A program made the position numbers and the translations under genes. Below the pieces are notes generated by a model. The model worked only from the letters and a program-made list of their open reading frames with translations, did no database searches and was not told where the DNA came from. A DNA stretch of 64,000 nt from NCBI RefSeq assembly GCF_001884235.1, contig NZ_MAOI01000039.1, positions 54,510-118,509 on the forward strand, read 5' to 3'. Below, piece by piece: positions 26,388-35,228 of the stretch. This DNA comes from Bacillus paramycoides. GTDB taxonomy: Bacteria; Bacillota; Bacilli; Bacillales; Bacillaceae_G. Each line of letters begins with the position of its first letter. Positions within the stretch are counted from its first letter, which is position 1.

Positions 26388-27779
26388 TCATCCCTTATCT
26401 TTTAGCTTAAAAACTTTATTTGGATTCAAAATATTTTGCGGATCAAGAGCCTTCTTTATTTTCTCCATTACCAATAATGCCGCACCATGTTCTTCTTCTT
26501 GATACTTTAGTTTTCCTATTCCAACGCCATGCTCTCCCGTACACGTTCCACCACGTTTAAGAGCATACAGTACGATACTTTCGTTTATTTCGTCCGCCTT
26601 TTTCACTTCATCTTTATCGTTTGGATTAACCATTAAGAGCACGTGAAAATTCCCGTCTCCTACATGGCCAAGAATACCACCAACAAGACTAACTTTATCT
26701 AATGTCTCTTTCGCATGTTGTATTGCGCCAGCTAATTCAGAAATTGGTAAACAAACATCCGTACTCATTAGCTTTTTACCAGGATAACTATGAACGTAAG
26801 AGTATGCTAAGTTATGTCTTGCATCCCATAATTTATTTCTCGCCGCTGTTTCAGTTTCAAAAGCAACTTCTCTACACTTATGATCAAAAACAATTTCTTT
26901 CGTAAATTCAATATCTTGTTTTAGCCCTGCTTCATTGCCATGAAACTCTATAAATAGCGTTGGTTCTTCTCTATAATTTGTTTCGCTGTAATGGTTTACT
27001 TGTTTCATAGATAATTCATCAACAAGCTCGATTCTCGCAATTGGAATGCCAGCTTGCAATATATTTATAACAGCTTCTACTGCATCATTTACAGATGGAA
27101 ACGACGCTCTCGCAGCCATAACATGTTCTGGTATGCCGTATACTTTTAATGTTAGCTCTGTAAAGCATCCAAGCGTGCCTTCCGATCCTACAAAAATACC
27201 ATTTAAATGATAACCTGATGATGACTTCGCCGCTAAATTTCCAGTATGTATCACTTGCCCATCAGCAAGAACTACTTCTAAATCACGAACTTGATCACGC
27301 ATAACACCATATTTCACTGCTGTCGTTCCGCTCGCATTCGTAGCAGCCATTCCTCCTAATGTTGCATCTGCTCCAGGATCCACACTAAAAAACAGACCAT
27401 ACTTTTTCAATTCTTTATTAAGCTGAGAACGAGTCACTCCTGGTTGTACTTTCACAAGAAAATCTTTCTCTCTTATTTCAAGTATTTTGTTCATTAATGA
27501 AAAATCAACCGTAATCCCCTTTTCATAAGGAATTATATGCCCCTCTAAACTGGAGCCTACTCCAAATGGAACGACAGCCTTTCCATGCTGACTCGCTACT
27601 TTCATTATCTCTCTAACCTCTTCGGTCGTTTTTGGAAACACAACTACATCAGGTAAACTACTAGTATGGTAAGATTCATCTTTACTATGTAACTCTCTTA
27701 CTGTCGTATTAACAACTACTCGATCTTCTGGAAGTACATCCTTTAATTCATTTACTAAATGTTCAATTGTTATTTCCAT
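26388..27779 (-). CDS. glcD: FAD-linked oxidase, GlcD / D-lactate dehydrogenase type
   Basis: 463 residues of the vanillyl-alcohol-oxidase fold. FAD-binding part: PFGVGSSLEGH, VDPGADATLGGMAATNASGT and GIFVGSEGTLG. The C-terminal substrate domain carries LGHVGDGNFHVLLMVNP and the closing GTCTGEHGVGIGK. It oxidises a 2-hydroxy acid such as glycolate or D-lactate. No glcE or glcF subunit genes are adjacent, so it resembles the single-subunit D-lactate dehydrogenases. Probable first gene of an operon with DUF4260 and GrpB-like genes. Confidence 0.88.
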   Translation of the reverse strand: MEITIEHLVNELKDVLPEDRVVVNTTVRELHSKDESYHTSSLPDVVVFPKTTEEVREIMKVASQHGKAVVPFGVGSSLEGHIIPYEKGITVDFSLMNKILEIREKDFLVKVQPGVTRSQLNKELKKYGLFFSVDPGADATLGGMAATNASGTTAVKYGVMRDQVRDLEVVLADGQVIHTGNLAAKSSSGYHLNGIFVGSEGTLGCFTELTLKVYGIPEHVMAARASFPSVNDAVEAVINILQAGIPIARIELVDELSMKQVNHYSETNYREEPTLFIEFHGNEAGLKQDIEFTKEIVFDHKCREVAFETETAARNKLWDARHNLAYSYVHSYPGKKLMSTDVCLPISELAGAIQHAKETLDKVSLVGGILGHVGDGNFHVLLMVNPNDKDEVKKADEINESIVLYALKRGGTCTGEHGVGIGKLKYQEEEHGAALLVMEKIKKALDPQNILNPNKVFKLKDKG

Positions 27780-27871
27780 AACGAGCTCCCCTTTTATATT
27801 ATTTACTTCACAATAATTATACCATTTTTATACAAAATAATCAGAATAGTAAGTTTACGTTACTTGTACAT

Positions 27872-27909
27872 AAAAAAGAACTTGCAGCATACGCTACAAG
27901 TTCTTTTTT
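27872..27909 (-). terminator. Terminator of the DUF2871 gene
   Basis: AAAAAAGAACTTG pairs with CAAGTTCTTTTTT directly past the stop codon. Confidence 0.88.
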
Positions 27910-27911
27910 AA

Positions 27912-28310
27912 CTACATTTTAAATGACTTCTTTATTAAAAGCATAAACCAAATTAATGTGAATGCCATCATCGAATGAGAGAATCCTACAATATAAGTTA
28001 ATCCTTTAAAGTCCGCTCCATTTAGCTGAAGAAGTCCTCTCGCTGCCAGCGAACCTAGCATTAAAGTTAATGCGATGTTATGTAAAACAAACCATTTATT
28101 AAATCCTTTCACTTCATGAAACGCGAATACTTTTGCTAATCCTAAAGCAATTAAAAAGAAGAAAAAGCCAAGCACAAGCGTGTGTGTGTGCAAAAGATTT
28201 AATAGTGTAGATCCTAAAATCCCTTTATATTTTCCATACTCTCTAGCGAATATTCCCGATAGTAAACCTATAATTAAATAAGTAAACGATGCATTATATA
28301 ATTTCTTCAT
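27912..28310 (-). CDS. DUF2871 membrane protein
   Basis: 132 residues with four membrane helices. Conserved histidines LLHTHTLVLGFFFF and GFSHSMMAFTLIW are in the pattern of DUF2871, which recalls haem-copper-oxidase-like or haem-binding small membrane proteins. GGAGG lies 7 bases before the ATG at 28310; the longer frame to 28346 is not used. Monocistronic, function unknown. Confidence 0.8.
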   Translation of the reverse strand: MKKLYNASFTYLIIGLLSGIFAREYGKYKGILGSTLLNLLHTHTLVLGFFFFLIALGLAKVFAFHEVKGFNKWFVLHNIALTLMLGSLAARGLLQLNGADFKGLTYIVGFSHSMMAFTLIWFMLLIKKSFKM

Positions 28311-28565
28311 TATATACCTCCTTAAGTAGAATGTGTAGTGTGTCATATTTAGTAATAATGATAGTTATATAGTAAAAACTCCTAGTTTCCTAGGAGTCAT
28401 TGTATAAGCATCTCACTCTTTCCAGTTAATTTTAATTATAAAATATCCTTTTATACAAAACAATCGAATTTTATGTGAACAAGTAGAACTCAATTAAAAT
28501 AACTTGCACTTTTGTTTTGCACAATCCATACTAATTGTTATAACTTTTAAAGGTGGTGCAATAGA

Positions 28566-29069
28566 TTGATAGTTCGTGAAACTGAACGCCTCATTCTTCG
28601 CTGGTTCGATGTTAAAGATGCTCCATTTATTCTCGAGTTAGTAAACGATCCTGCATGGATTCAGTTTATCGGTGATAAAGGGGTTAGAAACTTAGAAGAT
28701 GCTAAAAATTATATTTTAAACGGTCCAGTCGATATGTATAACAAAATTGGCTTTGGCCTTTACTTAGTAGAACGAAAAGAAGATCTCACTCCACTTGGTA
28801 TGTGTGGCCTTATTAAAAGAGATTCACTAGAAGATGTTGATATCGGGTTTGCCTTTTTAGAAAAATTCCGTTCGAAAGGATATGGCTATGAGTCAGCTTC
28901 TGCGGTAATGGAATACGGGAAAAATAAGCTGGGTCTTAAACGAATTGTAGCAATTACTTCTATAGATAACGCTGATTCAGGAAAGCTTTTAGAAAAAGTA
29001 GGATTGCGATTTGAGAAAATTATTTCAGGATCTGGAGAAGATTTAAAATTATTTGGGTATAACGCGTAA
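28566..29069 (+). CDS. GNAT acetyltransferase, RimJ/RimL type
   Basis: 167 residues starting at TTG 28566 with GGTGGT 8 bases upstream. RETERLILRWFDVKDAPFIL at the start, FLEKFRSKGYGYESASAVME as acetyl-CoA site and NADSGKLLEKVGLRFEK near the end place it with acyltransferases that modify ribosomal protein N-termini or small molecules. Substrate unknown. Monocistronic with its own terminator. Confidence 0.88.
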   Translation: MIVRETERLILRWFDVKDAPFILELVNDPAWIQFIGDKGVRNLEDAKNYILNGPVDMYNKIGFGLYLVERKEDLTPLGMCGLIKRDSLEDVDIGFAFLEKFRSKGYGYESASAVMEYGKNKLGLKRIVAITSIDNADSGKLLEKVGLRFEKIISGSGEDLKLFGYNA

Positions 29070-29070
29070 T

Positions 29071-29100
29071 AAAAAGGTCGCCATTCATGGCGACCTTTTT
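29071..29100 (+). terminator. Terminator of the GNAT gene
   Basis: 14-bp stem AAAAAGGTCGCCAT / ATGGCGACCTTTTT with a 2-base loop. Confidence 0.9.
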
Positions 29101-29101
29101 A

Positions 29102-29326
29102 CTATTTCACTTCTACCGTATAATTCCCTGATCCCCCACCATATTGATATACATGTAAATAATACTTCCCTGGATACGCATAATAACTACCTACTAATTT
29201 ATTCCCTTGCGGCTGAGCATACGTAATATAATTATTTAAATCTGCTTCTGAATAAAGAACCCAGTTTACTCCGATATTATTTTCCTTCGTTACATTAAAA
29301 TTTCTACTATTACTTATCCCTCTTTT
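29102..29326 (-). pseudogene. C-terminal remnant of a microbial collagenase
   Basis: The minus strand reads NFNVTKENNIGVNWVLYSEA, then YPGKYYLHVYQYGGGSGN and YTVEVK before a stop at 29102. This is a PPC-type domain as found at the end of B. cereus group collagenases (M9B). A TGA closes the frame about 10 codons further upstream and the catalytic part is absent. It abuts the mgtC-like gene. Confidence 0.75.
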
Positions 29327-29332
29327 TCACTA

Positions 29333-30016
29333 TTATGATTTTAGCTTTATAAACGTAACTTCCGGTAACGATTGCATATGTTGAATGAATGTATTCTTTT
29401 CTTCTGCTGATATATTTTTTAGTTGCATTCCTACTTTATAGATTACGCCCTCCTCTTGCTGTAAAACATCAACTTCATATGAAAGGATTGGAATACCTTT
29501 CACTTGTAACATTTCTAATATTTGTTGAACTGCTTCGTGTTTATTCATACACATTTGCACCGCTATGTTTTGCGGAAATAAAAATTGCACCTTAAAAATA
29601 CGACTTACAATCTCTAAACCAATTAAAACGAGAATCGTCGCTCCAATCCCTACTACATACATACCTGCTCCAATTGCTAATCCAATTCCTGCAGTTGCCC
29701 ATAAACCAGCCGCTGTCGTTAATCCTTTCACTGCCTGCTTTTGAATAATAATTGTACCTGCACCTAGAAACCCCACTCCACTAACAACTTGTGCTGCAAT
29801 ACGACTCGGATCAAGAGACATATGATCTTCAAACATAATATCTGAAAAAGCATATTTCGAAACAACCATTATTAAAGCACTTCCTACCGCTACTAAGAAA
29901 TGCGTTTTTAACCCTGCCTCTTTTGAACGAATTTCTCTTTCAATACCAATCATTGCTCCTAACAAACCAGCAACACCGATTCGTATAATAAAATCAATAT
30001 CTAAACTCACGAGCAC
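29333..30016 (-). CDS. MgtC/SapB-family membrane protein
   Basis: 227 residues: about five N-terminal membrane helices (GLLGAMIGIEREIRSKEAGL, GSALIMVVSKYAF, VVSGVGFLGAGTIII) and a cytosolic ACT-like C-terminal domain. MgtC proteins matter for growth in low magnesium and inside macrophages and inhibit F-ATPase in Salmonella. No magnesium transporter is adjacent. A 31-base palindrome lies about 105 bases upstream. Confidence 0.9.
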   Translation of the reverse strand: MLVSLDIDFIIRIGVAGLLGAMIGIEREIRSKEAGLKTHFLVAVGSALIMVVSKYAFSDIMFEDHMSLDPSRIAAQVVSGVGFLGAGTIIIQKQAVKGLTTAAGLWATAGIGLAIGAGMYVVGIGATILVLIGLEIVSRIFKVQFLFPQNIAVQMCMNKHEAVQQILEMLQVKGIPILSYEVDVLQQEEGVIYKVGMQLKNISAEEKNTFIQHMQSLPEVTFIKLKS

Positions 30017-30120
30017 TTCCCCCTTTTATTCATTTTAGAGAGATAAAACAAAAATTATCACATGTATCTATCCATCGATATAAAAGCATTTTATTAAAAT
30101 ATATTTAATATTCCAGTGGA

Positions 30121-30151
30121 TTTATGTTAATATTTTAAATATTAACATAAA
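30121..30151. promoter_or_regulatory. Perfect 31-base palindrome, candidate operator
   Basis: Arms TTTATGTTAATATTT and its exact complement around one central T, in the divergent region between the mgtC-like and GNAT genes. The inner TGTTAATA / TATTAACA shape suits a dimeric repressor. The rest of 30017-30325 is AT-rich and holds only the second motif at 30258-30271. Confidence 0.5.
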
Positions 30152-30257
30152 ATAAAAAACAACCTACTTTTTATACGAAAAACTTTAATTTTTAAAGCCA
30201 AACTAATTTTCATTTAAAAACGGAATGTGGATTGCATGAAATGAGGTTGAGAAAGTC

Positions 30258-30271
30258 AGAAAACGTTTTCA
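30258..30271. promoter_or_regulatory. cre-like palindrome
   Basis: AGAAAACGTTTTCA contains the 12-base palindrome GAAAACGTTTTC and is close to the CcpA site consensus TGWAANCGNTNWCA (first base differs). It is 55 bases before the GNAT start, so it could mediate carbon control. Confidence 0.35.
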
Positions 30272-30325
30272 TTTCATGCCGTAATTTTTGTGAAATAAAG
30301 CATAAATAAAAGGAGCTTACTAACA

Positions 30326-30844
30326 ATGAACGTCTCTTTAATTACACCTACTACTGATTTACAAGAAGAATACTTAGAGTTTTATAACGAATGGAAAGAT
30401 AGCGGTGAAACGATGATTCCATGGGTTATTTCAAAAGACCCTTCTAACTTTCCAGCTATGATTCAAGAATTACTCGATGCACATAACGGAATAAATATTC
30501 CTGAAACTTGGGTACCAGATTCTACTTATTGGCTCGTGACAGATGAAAATAGAGTTGTAGGAGTTGTTAATATACGTCATAGTTTAACTGATCATCTATT
30601 TAACGCTGGTGGTCATATCGGTTATGGCATTCGCCCTTCTGAAAGAAAAAAAGGTTATGCTACGAAGTTACTAGAGTTGTCACTAGAAAAAACGAAAGAA
30701 TTAGACATTACGAAAGTACTTGTCGTTTGCGACGAAGTGAATACTGCTTCAGAGAAAACGATTTTACATAACGACGGTCTCCGTGATGAAGATTTTACTG
30801 AAGAAGATGGAAATGTTGTAAGAAGATATTGGATTGAGCTATGA
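30326..30844 (+). CDS. GNAT acetyltransferase
   Basis: 172 residues. The acetyl-CoA loop is GYGIRPSERKKGYATKLLEL (G-R-x-G-Y-A type), preceded by WLVTDENRVVGVVNIRHSL and followed by VCDEVNTASEKTILHNDGLR. It resembles predicted acetyltransferases of COG3981. Substrate unknown. AGGAG lies upstream of the ATG, and a shared terminator follows. Confidence 0.88.
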   Translation: MNVSLITPTTDLQEEYLEFYNEWKDSGETMIPWVISKDPSNFPAMIQELLDAHNGINIPETWVPDSTYWLVTDENRVVGVVNIRHSLTDHLFNAGGHIGYGIRPSERKKGYATKLLELSLEKTKELDITKVLVVCDEVNTASEKTILHNDGLRDEDFTEEDGNVVRRYWIEL

Positions 30845-30856
30845 ATAGTTCATCAA

Positions 30857-30902
30857 AAAAGAAACCAGAAAGTGATTAAAATACCACTTTCTGGTTTCTT
30901 TT
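30857..30902. terminator. Bidirectional terminator between GNAT and catE
   Basis: 18-bp stem AAAAGAAACCAGAAAGTG with CACTTTCTGGTTTCTTTT between convergent genes. Confidence 0.9.
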
Positions 30903-31809
30903 ATACTACTTCTATTTCAAACTGTACTGTAATACCACTCGGATCTAATAGCGTAAATCCATTTGTAGTTTCACTTATTTCATGTTGTTTGTCTATTAAT
31001 CTTTCTTTCACTTCATCTAAAGCTTCTTTATGCGGTAATACAATCGTATACACCTTTAATCCAGTTGCATGTGCTGGTGGGTGCGGGTTATTTACCCCAT
31101 TCCACGTATTTGCACCAATATGATGATGATAACCACCTGCCGAAATAAATAAGCAATCATCTTCACGCTGCTGTACTTCAAAACCTACTGTTTCTACATA
31201 AAACTCATGTGATTTCTCTACATCAGTTATTCGTAAATGTACGTGTCCAACGACAGTATCAGCAGGTAATCCACCAAACTCATAATCAACGAGCGTTGCC
31301 AGTTCTTTTAAGTCAAGCGGCGTACTTCCTCCTGGTCCCTCTCCCCATTGATCTCGCGGACGGTCTGCATAAATCTCGATACCATTCCCCTCTAAATCTT
31401 GTAAATAAAACGCCTCACTATACGTATGATCACTTGCGCTATTAAATCTTGAAATTGGTAAAATTTCATTTGAATATGTATAACGCCCTTCTTGCTCAAC
31501 TGGACTATCAATTACGTTCTTATTACGAATCACACCAAAAAGCGCTGAAGCAAAAGCTTCACGAGTCGGAACTAAAAAGGCAACGTGATATATACCCGTC
31601 GTACGCGGTTCTTGCAGCGCTGCATCTTCCAACTGCTCAAGAACAAGTAACGTATTCTTACCACCTTTTCCTGCTAAATATGCTTTATTCCCCTCTTGCT
31701 TAATTACTTCTAACCCTACTACATTCTCATAAAAAGTAATTTGACGATCTAAATCTTTTACTTTAAATTCGACATGACCAATACGTGTTTTCGGATGAAT
31801 TTGTACCAT
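30901..31809 (-). CDS. catE: Catechol-2,3-dioxygenase-type VOC protein
   Basis: 302 residues made of paired vicinal-oxygen-chelate modules. Metal ligands appear as RIGHVEFKV, VGHVHLRI, GGYHHHIGANTWNG and the final VQFEIEVV. B. subtilis CatE is an extradiol dioxygenase that cleaves catechol and is induced by quinone and thiol stress (CatR/MhqR). The linker EGNGIEIYADRPRDQW is typical. No catD-like DoxX gene is adjacent, so regulation cannot be read here. Confidence 0.88.
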   Translation of the reverse strand: MVQIHPKTRIGHVEFKVKDLDRQITFYENVVGLEVIKQEGNKAYLAGKGGKNTLLVLEQLEDAALQEPRTTGIYHVAFLVPTREAFASALFGVIRNKNVIDSPVEQEGRYTYSNEILPISRFNSASDHTYSEAFYLQDLEGNGIEIYADRPRDQWGEGPGGSTPLDLKELATLVDYEFGGLPADTVVGHVHLRITDVEKSHEFYVETVGFEVQQREDDCLFISAGGYHHHIGANTWNGVNNPHPPAHATGLKVYTIVLPHKEALDEVKERLIDKQHEISETTNGFTLLDPSGITVQFEIEVV

Positions 31810-31885
31810 GAATAACTTCCTCTCCAGTTCCCCTTTAGTTTTTTATATAAGTTGATAGGCAATAGCCGCATTCAACAAATACACC

Positions 31886-32162
31886 TTAATTTTGTTTTTT
31901 TGTAGCATCAACTTTTAGCCATTTTTTCGATATGTCACTTAATGTTCCATCTTGCTCTAATTCTTTTAACGCTTTATTTATATCTTCTAACTTTTCACTC
32001 TTTTTTGCAAATGGAAATGCAATCTCTCCCCATTCAAGTGGACCAAATCCAACTTTCACATTATCTAGTTTCGCCTTTGTTATTGTTGTTTCCACTTGAA
32101 CTTTATCATTATAATAAGCATCGACGCGTCCAAGTCCTACTTCATTCAATTCCGCTGTACGC
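31886..32162 (-). pseudogene. C-terminal remnant of an ABC transporter solute-binding protein
   Basis: The frame reads ELNEVGLGRVDAYYNDKVQV to ALKELEQDGTLSDISKKWLK, the C-terminal lobe of family 3 amino-acid binding proteins. A TGA stops the frame a few codons upstream, and the signal peptide and first lobe are missing. No permease or ATPase genes are nearby. Confidence 0.8.
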
Positions 32163-32199
32163 CATCAAAATTACTATTCTTAATAAACTGTACACAAAA

Positions 32200-32236
32200 A
32201 GCCGGCACTTCTAACAAACTTAGAAATACCGGCTTC
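32200..32236 (-). terminator. Terminator of the vanW-like gene
   Basis: On the minus strand AAGCCGGTATTTCTAAG pairs imperfectly with TTAGAAGTGCCGGCTT, followed by TTTG. Confidence 0.72.
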
Positions 32237-32265
32237 AAATCTTATATTTTTATAGCTTATGATAT

Positions 32266-33177
32266 TTATTTCATCTTATGTACTTCAGCAACTAACTTTC
32301 CACCTTGTATACCCATATAAAGCTTAACAGGAGCATCATTCGTGTTTTCAAATACTAAGTCTAAATATGGATATGCAATTGTAGCATCTCTTCCTTGTGG
32401 AACATAACCTACTGTTTTAGAATGTGTAGTTCTCTCTACCATTGTCAAACCAGCTTGATCTGCTGCATTGAATAAAGTAGATGATGTTTGACAAACGCCA
32501 CCACCATAACCATCTACTAATTTACCATCTACAATTTCTTTTCCTAATTGATATCCTTTATCTGGCGTTGTATCACCGATTAATGCATTAAAAGAGAAAC
32601 GGTCTCCCTTCGCTAAAACAACCCCATTTACGCTCGCCGCAGATAAACGAATATTTTCAATTCGGCCACCTGTTGAGCCACCTAAATTCGTTTCATATCT
32701 ACCAACTACAGTACCACTACCTTGCGCATCATTTAGTGTTGCAGTAGGTTTTTTCTCCACAATTGGTAACTGATAAGAAGAATCCCACATACCTACATTT
32801 AATAATTTATCTACTAATTCTTTTTCCATTAATTCATACGAAGGCTTTCCTTCTTGCCAAGTTCCATCAGGCGCTATACGTGAAGGAACCATCTTTGTAT
32901 CGACGCTCTTCCCTACCTCACTAGCAACCTTCGTTACCGATTTTTTGAATTTCGCTTCATCTTCAAAATAGCCTAAGCTTGATAAATCTATTTTTTTCAC
33001 TTCAGTGCCAGTACGACCATCCACTAAGCTAATGCTATCCTGTACTTCTGCCTTAGCTTCTACAACGTTTCCGCCGATATCACTTACTAATGCCACATCA
33101 CTCACTTTTGCACCACAACCGCTTACTACAGCTATGCATAGCACCCCTACTAATATACCCTTTACTTTACGTAACAA
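32266..33177 (-). CDS. VanW-family lipoprotein
   Basis: 303 residues with a lipoprotein signal (VLCIAVVSGC, lipidated Cys21). The VanW domain occupies the C-terminal half: FSFNALIGDTTPDKGYQLGK, then DGYGGGVCQTSSTLFNAADQ and ending in a beta-rich tail. VanW occurs with vancomycin-resistance genes but its action is unknown; other members are cell-wall-associated. No van genes are here, so no resistance should be inferred. Confidence 0.88.
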   Translation of the reverse strand: MLRKVKGILVGVLCIAVVSGCGAKVSDVALVSDIGGNVVEAKAEVQDSISLVDGRTGTEVKKIDLSSLGYFEDEAKFKKSVTKVASEVGKSVDTKMVPSRIAPDGTWQEGKPSYELMEKELVDKLLNVGMWDSSYQLPIVEKKPTATLNDAQGSGTVVGRYETNLGGSTGGRIENIRLSAASVNGVVLAKGDRFSFNALIGDTTPDKGYQLGKEIVDGKLVDGYGGGVCQTSSTLFNAADQAGLTMVERTTHSKTVGYVPQGRDATIAYPYLDLVFENTNDAPVKLYMGIQGGKLVAEVHKMK

Positions 33178-33557
33178 TATACTCTCCCCTTTTTCCCAAC
33201 ATCATTTCTTATGTATTATTTCATTTTTATGTATGTTTTGTTACAATCATTTTACAATATATTTAGAAAATGTTACAAGTTATTTTTACTCTATATAAAT
33301 TACTCTTTTCTTTCCAAAATGTCTATACATATCCACATAAAAAATTTAAGTTCGATAGAATTGTAACCTTTATGTAACCCTTATATCCAGTATATACCAT
33401 TAACCAAATTAAATACAATTATAAAACCTCCATGTTCTTAATTTTCCATAAATAATGAACCACTGAAACATTTATAGGTATTTGCCGTGCCATTACTCCG
33501 CTTTCGCACATACATTATGATGAATTTACCCCACTTTAAAGAAACGGAGGAGTTTAT
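33178..33557. other. 380-bp divergent promoter region
   Basis: AT-rich, no ORF. Holds the upstream region of the vanW-like gene and a mother-cell-type -10 element for the gene at 33558 (see 33509-33517). Confidence 0.6.
33509..33517 (+). promoter_or_regulatory. Sigma-E/K-like -10 element
   Basis: CATACATTA fits the -10 of mother-cell sigma factors (CATANNNTA for sigma K, CATACANT for sigma E), 41 bases before the ATG. No clear -35 was found. Confidence 0.35.
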
Positions 33558-33884
33558 ATGTATCCCTACAACCCATATGATCCATATAACCAATATGAAT
33601 ATCAACCTCAATACGATTTACAAGCACAATATCAACAATATATAGATCAAACAGAGCAAGTTAATCCATATGATCCAAATAGACAATTTCAACTTCCAAT
33701 CTCTTTTCCTGGCACTGGAAACCGTCAACTAGGACGACGAGTAAATGAGCTTGAACAAAGAGTACGTCAACTAGAAAACACAGTTGAGCGACATACTCGT
33801 AGACTAAACCGCTTAAATCAGCGTTTACGTACAGTAGAAAATAGACTTAACATTCCATTTTCAGCATTAGAAGACGGTTTTTAA
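33558..33884 (+). CDS. Tyr/Gln-rich coiled-coil protein, candidate spore-coat protein
   Basis: 108 residues. The first half is rich in Tyr, Gln, Pro and Asn (YPYNPYDPYNQYEYQPQYDL); the second half is a basic coiled coil (LGRRVNELEQRVRQLENTVE). This composition and the CATA-type -10 element fit a spore surface protein cross-linked through tyrosine, but no known coat family is recognised. GGAGG precedes the ATG. Confidence 0.7.
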   Translation: MYPYNPYDPYNQYEYQPQYDLQAQYQQYIDQTEQVNPYDPNRQFQLPISFPGTGNRQLGRRVNELEQRVRQLENTVERHTRRLNRLNQRLRTVENRLNIPFSALEDGF

Positions 33885-33900
33885 TTTCGAAAATAAAAAA

Positions 33901-33933
33901 TATATAAGGAAGGGACTCTCCCTTCCTTATATA
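33901..33933 (+). terminator. Terminator of the coiled-coil protein gene
   Basis: Perfect 15-bp stem TATATAAGGAAGGGA / TCCCTTCCTTATATA with loop CTC. The T-run is weak. Confidence 0.7.
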
Positions 33934-33999
33934 AATTGACGAAAGTTTTTTCCATCTCTATACTGATAAGAGTTAACGAAATGAAACAAGGTGATAAAT

Positions 34000-35091
34000 A
34001 TGGATTTTGAAATAAATTTCCTTTCCTTTTATGTTGTACAAGTGGAAGGAAAAGGAGAAGCAGTTGATAAACGCTATAAGCATTTTCAAACATTAGATGC
34101 GGAAGAGTATGAAGATAGCTCTTTGAAAGAATTTTTGAATGGTGAATTATTAAAAATATCGAAACGAAAAGTAGAACGTCATGCAAAAACAGAACAGGCT
34201 CCAACAAAGATCGGTCGCTTTATTGTAGAAGAAGGACATGAATTAGATTCAAACCCTCACTACAACCTTTTTAATCGTATTCGTTTTGCAGAAACGAAAG
34301 AAAACTTCAAAGATATGAGCGAACCTCTCGTTTATACATATCTAGACACAAGCGCTGTACGTGGTGGTGTATTTTTAATCGCTCAAGCAAAACTACGCAA
34401 ATATTTTGATGATCCATTCGTATTCGTTATGAAATGTGACTTCGAACCAAAAGTCGCTTCAATTTCTGATGAATCTACACTTATTCGTAACGTTGAAATG
34501 GCTATTACAACAAAGAATATGAAATCTATCCAATACCCATACATGCCTGAAGAAGGTATTGTCGAAGTAGGTGAACTAAAAATACACCAAGCATCACACG
34601 CCCGCTACTTTGAAGACTTCTTAAAATTCGTCGAGTACGAACGCTCTATGCCTGAAATTATGAAAACACAAGTAATGGACATGGTATACGACCAAATTGA
34701 AGATGTATTTGAAGAAGGTACAGAAGAACGCGAACAATTCGACCAAGCGATGGAAGTATGGGCTGCCAGTCCAAAACGTGAAATTATGGAACAATTTTCA
34801 ACAGAAGAAGTAATGGAAGCTACTGCTCAGATCGTCGAGCACGCCCCTGAAGTGGAATTAAAGTTAAAAGCAGATCATATCTCTGTGAAGGCGTTGCTTG
34901 CTGATTTCGGAGACCTAATACATATTGCAAAGGTAAACGACCGATATGTATTAATGATTGAAGCAGACACACTTACGTTTGAGAAAGGATTCTCTCCGAT
35001 TGAGTTTTTGAAGCCGGATGAATTGCAAGACGTGATTGAGCGGATTGAGAAGAAGCAACAGTTTGGGTATGATCCGAGCGGGATTGAATAG
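34000..35091 (+). CDS. DUF3900-type protein
   Basis: 363 residues, soluble and acidic. It begins MDFEINFLSFYVVQVEGKGE and contains NPHYNLFNRIRFAETKENF and SHARYFEDFLKFVEYERSM. The pattern matches proteins annotated DUF3900/DUF3898 in the B. cereus group. A distant likeness to nucleoid-associated proteins is possible but not assured. AAGGTG lies 6 bases before the ATG at 34000, better than the GTG at 33991. No function known. Confidence 0.7.
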   Translation: MDFEINFLSFYVVQVEGKGEAVDKRYKHFQTLDAEEYEDSSLKEFLNGELLKISKRKVERHAKTEQAPTKIGRFIVEEGHELDSNPHYNLFNRIRFAETKENFKDMSEPLVYTYLDTSAVRGGVFLIAQAKLRKYFDDPFVFVMKCDFEPKVASISDESTLIRNVEMAITTKNMKSIQYPYMPEEGIVEVGELKIHQASHARYFEDFLKFVEYERSMPEIMKTQVMDMVYDQIEDVFEEGTEEREQFDQAMEVWAASPKREIMEQFSTEEVMEATAQIVEHAPEVELKLKADHISVKALLADFGDLIHIAKVNDRYVLMIEADTLTFEKGFSPIEFLKPDELQDVIERIEKKQQFGYDPSGIE

Positions 35092-35129
35092 AACCGCGAA
35101 TGATTAACTCACTTAAAAAATAAATACTA

Positions 35130-35166
35130 AAAAACTCCTATATCTATACATGGAATAGGAGTTTTT
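35130..35166 (+). terminator. Terminator of the DUF3900-type gene
   Basis: AAAAACTCCTAT pairs with ATAGGAGTTTTT. Confidence 0.85.
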
Positions 35167-35228
35167 ACATTGCTTACTAATAAATTCTTCTCATAAAAAG
35201 AGGACCAGACTTAGCAACCTTAATACAT

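Noticed and set aside
32266-33177. Vancomycin-resistance determinant
   Set aside because: VanW-domain proteins are common in Bacillota and no vanA-type ligase, vanH or vanX lies nearby.
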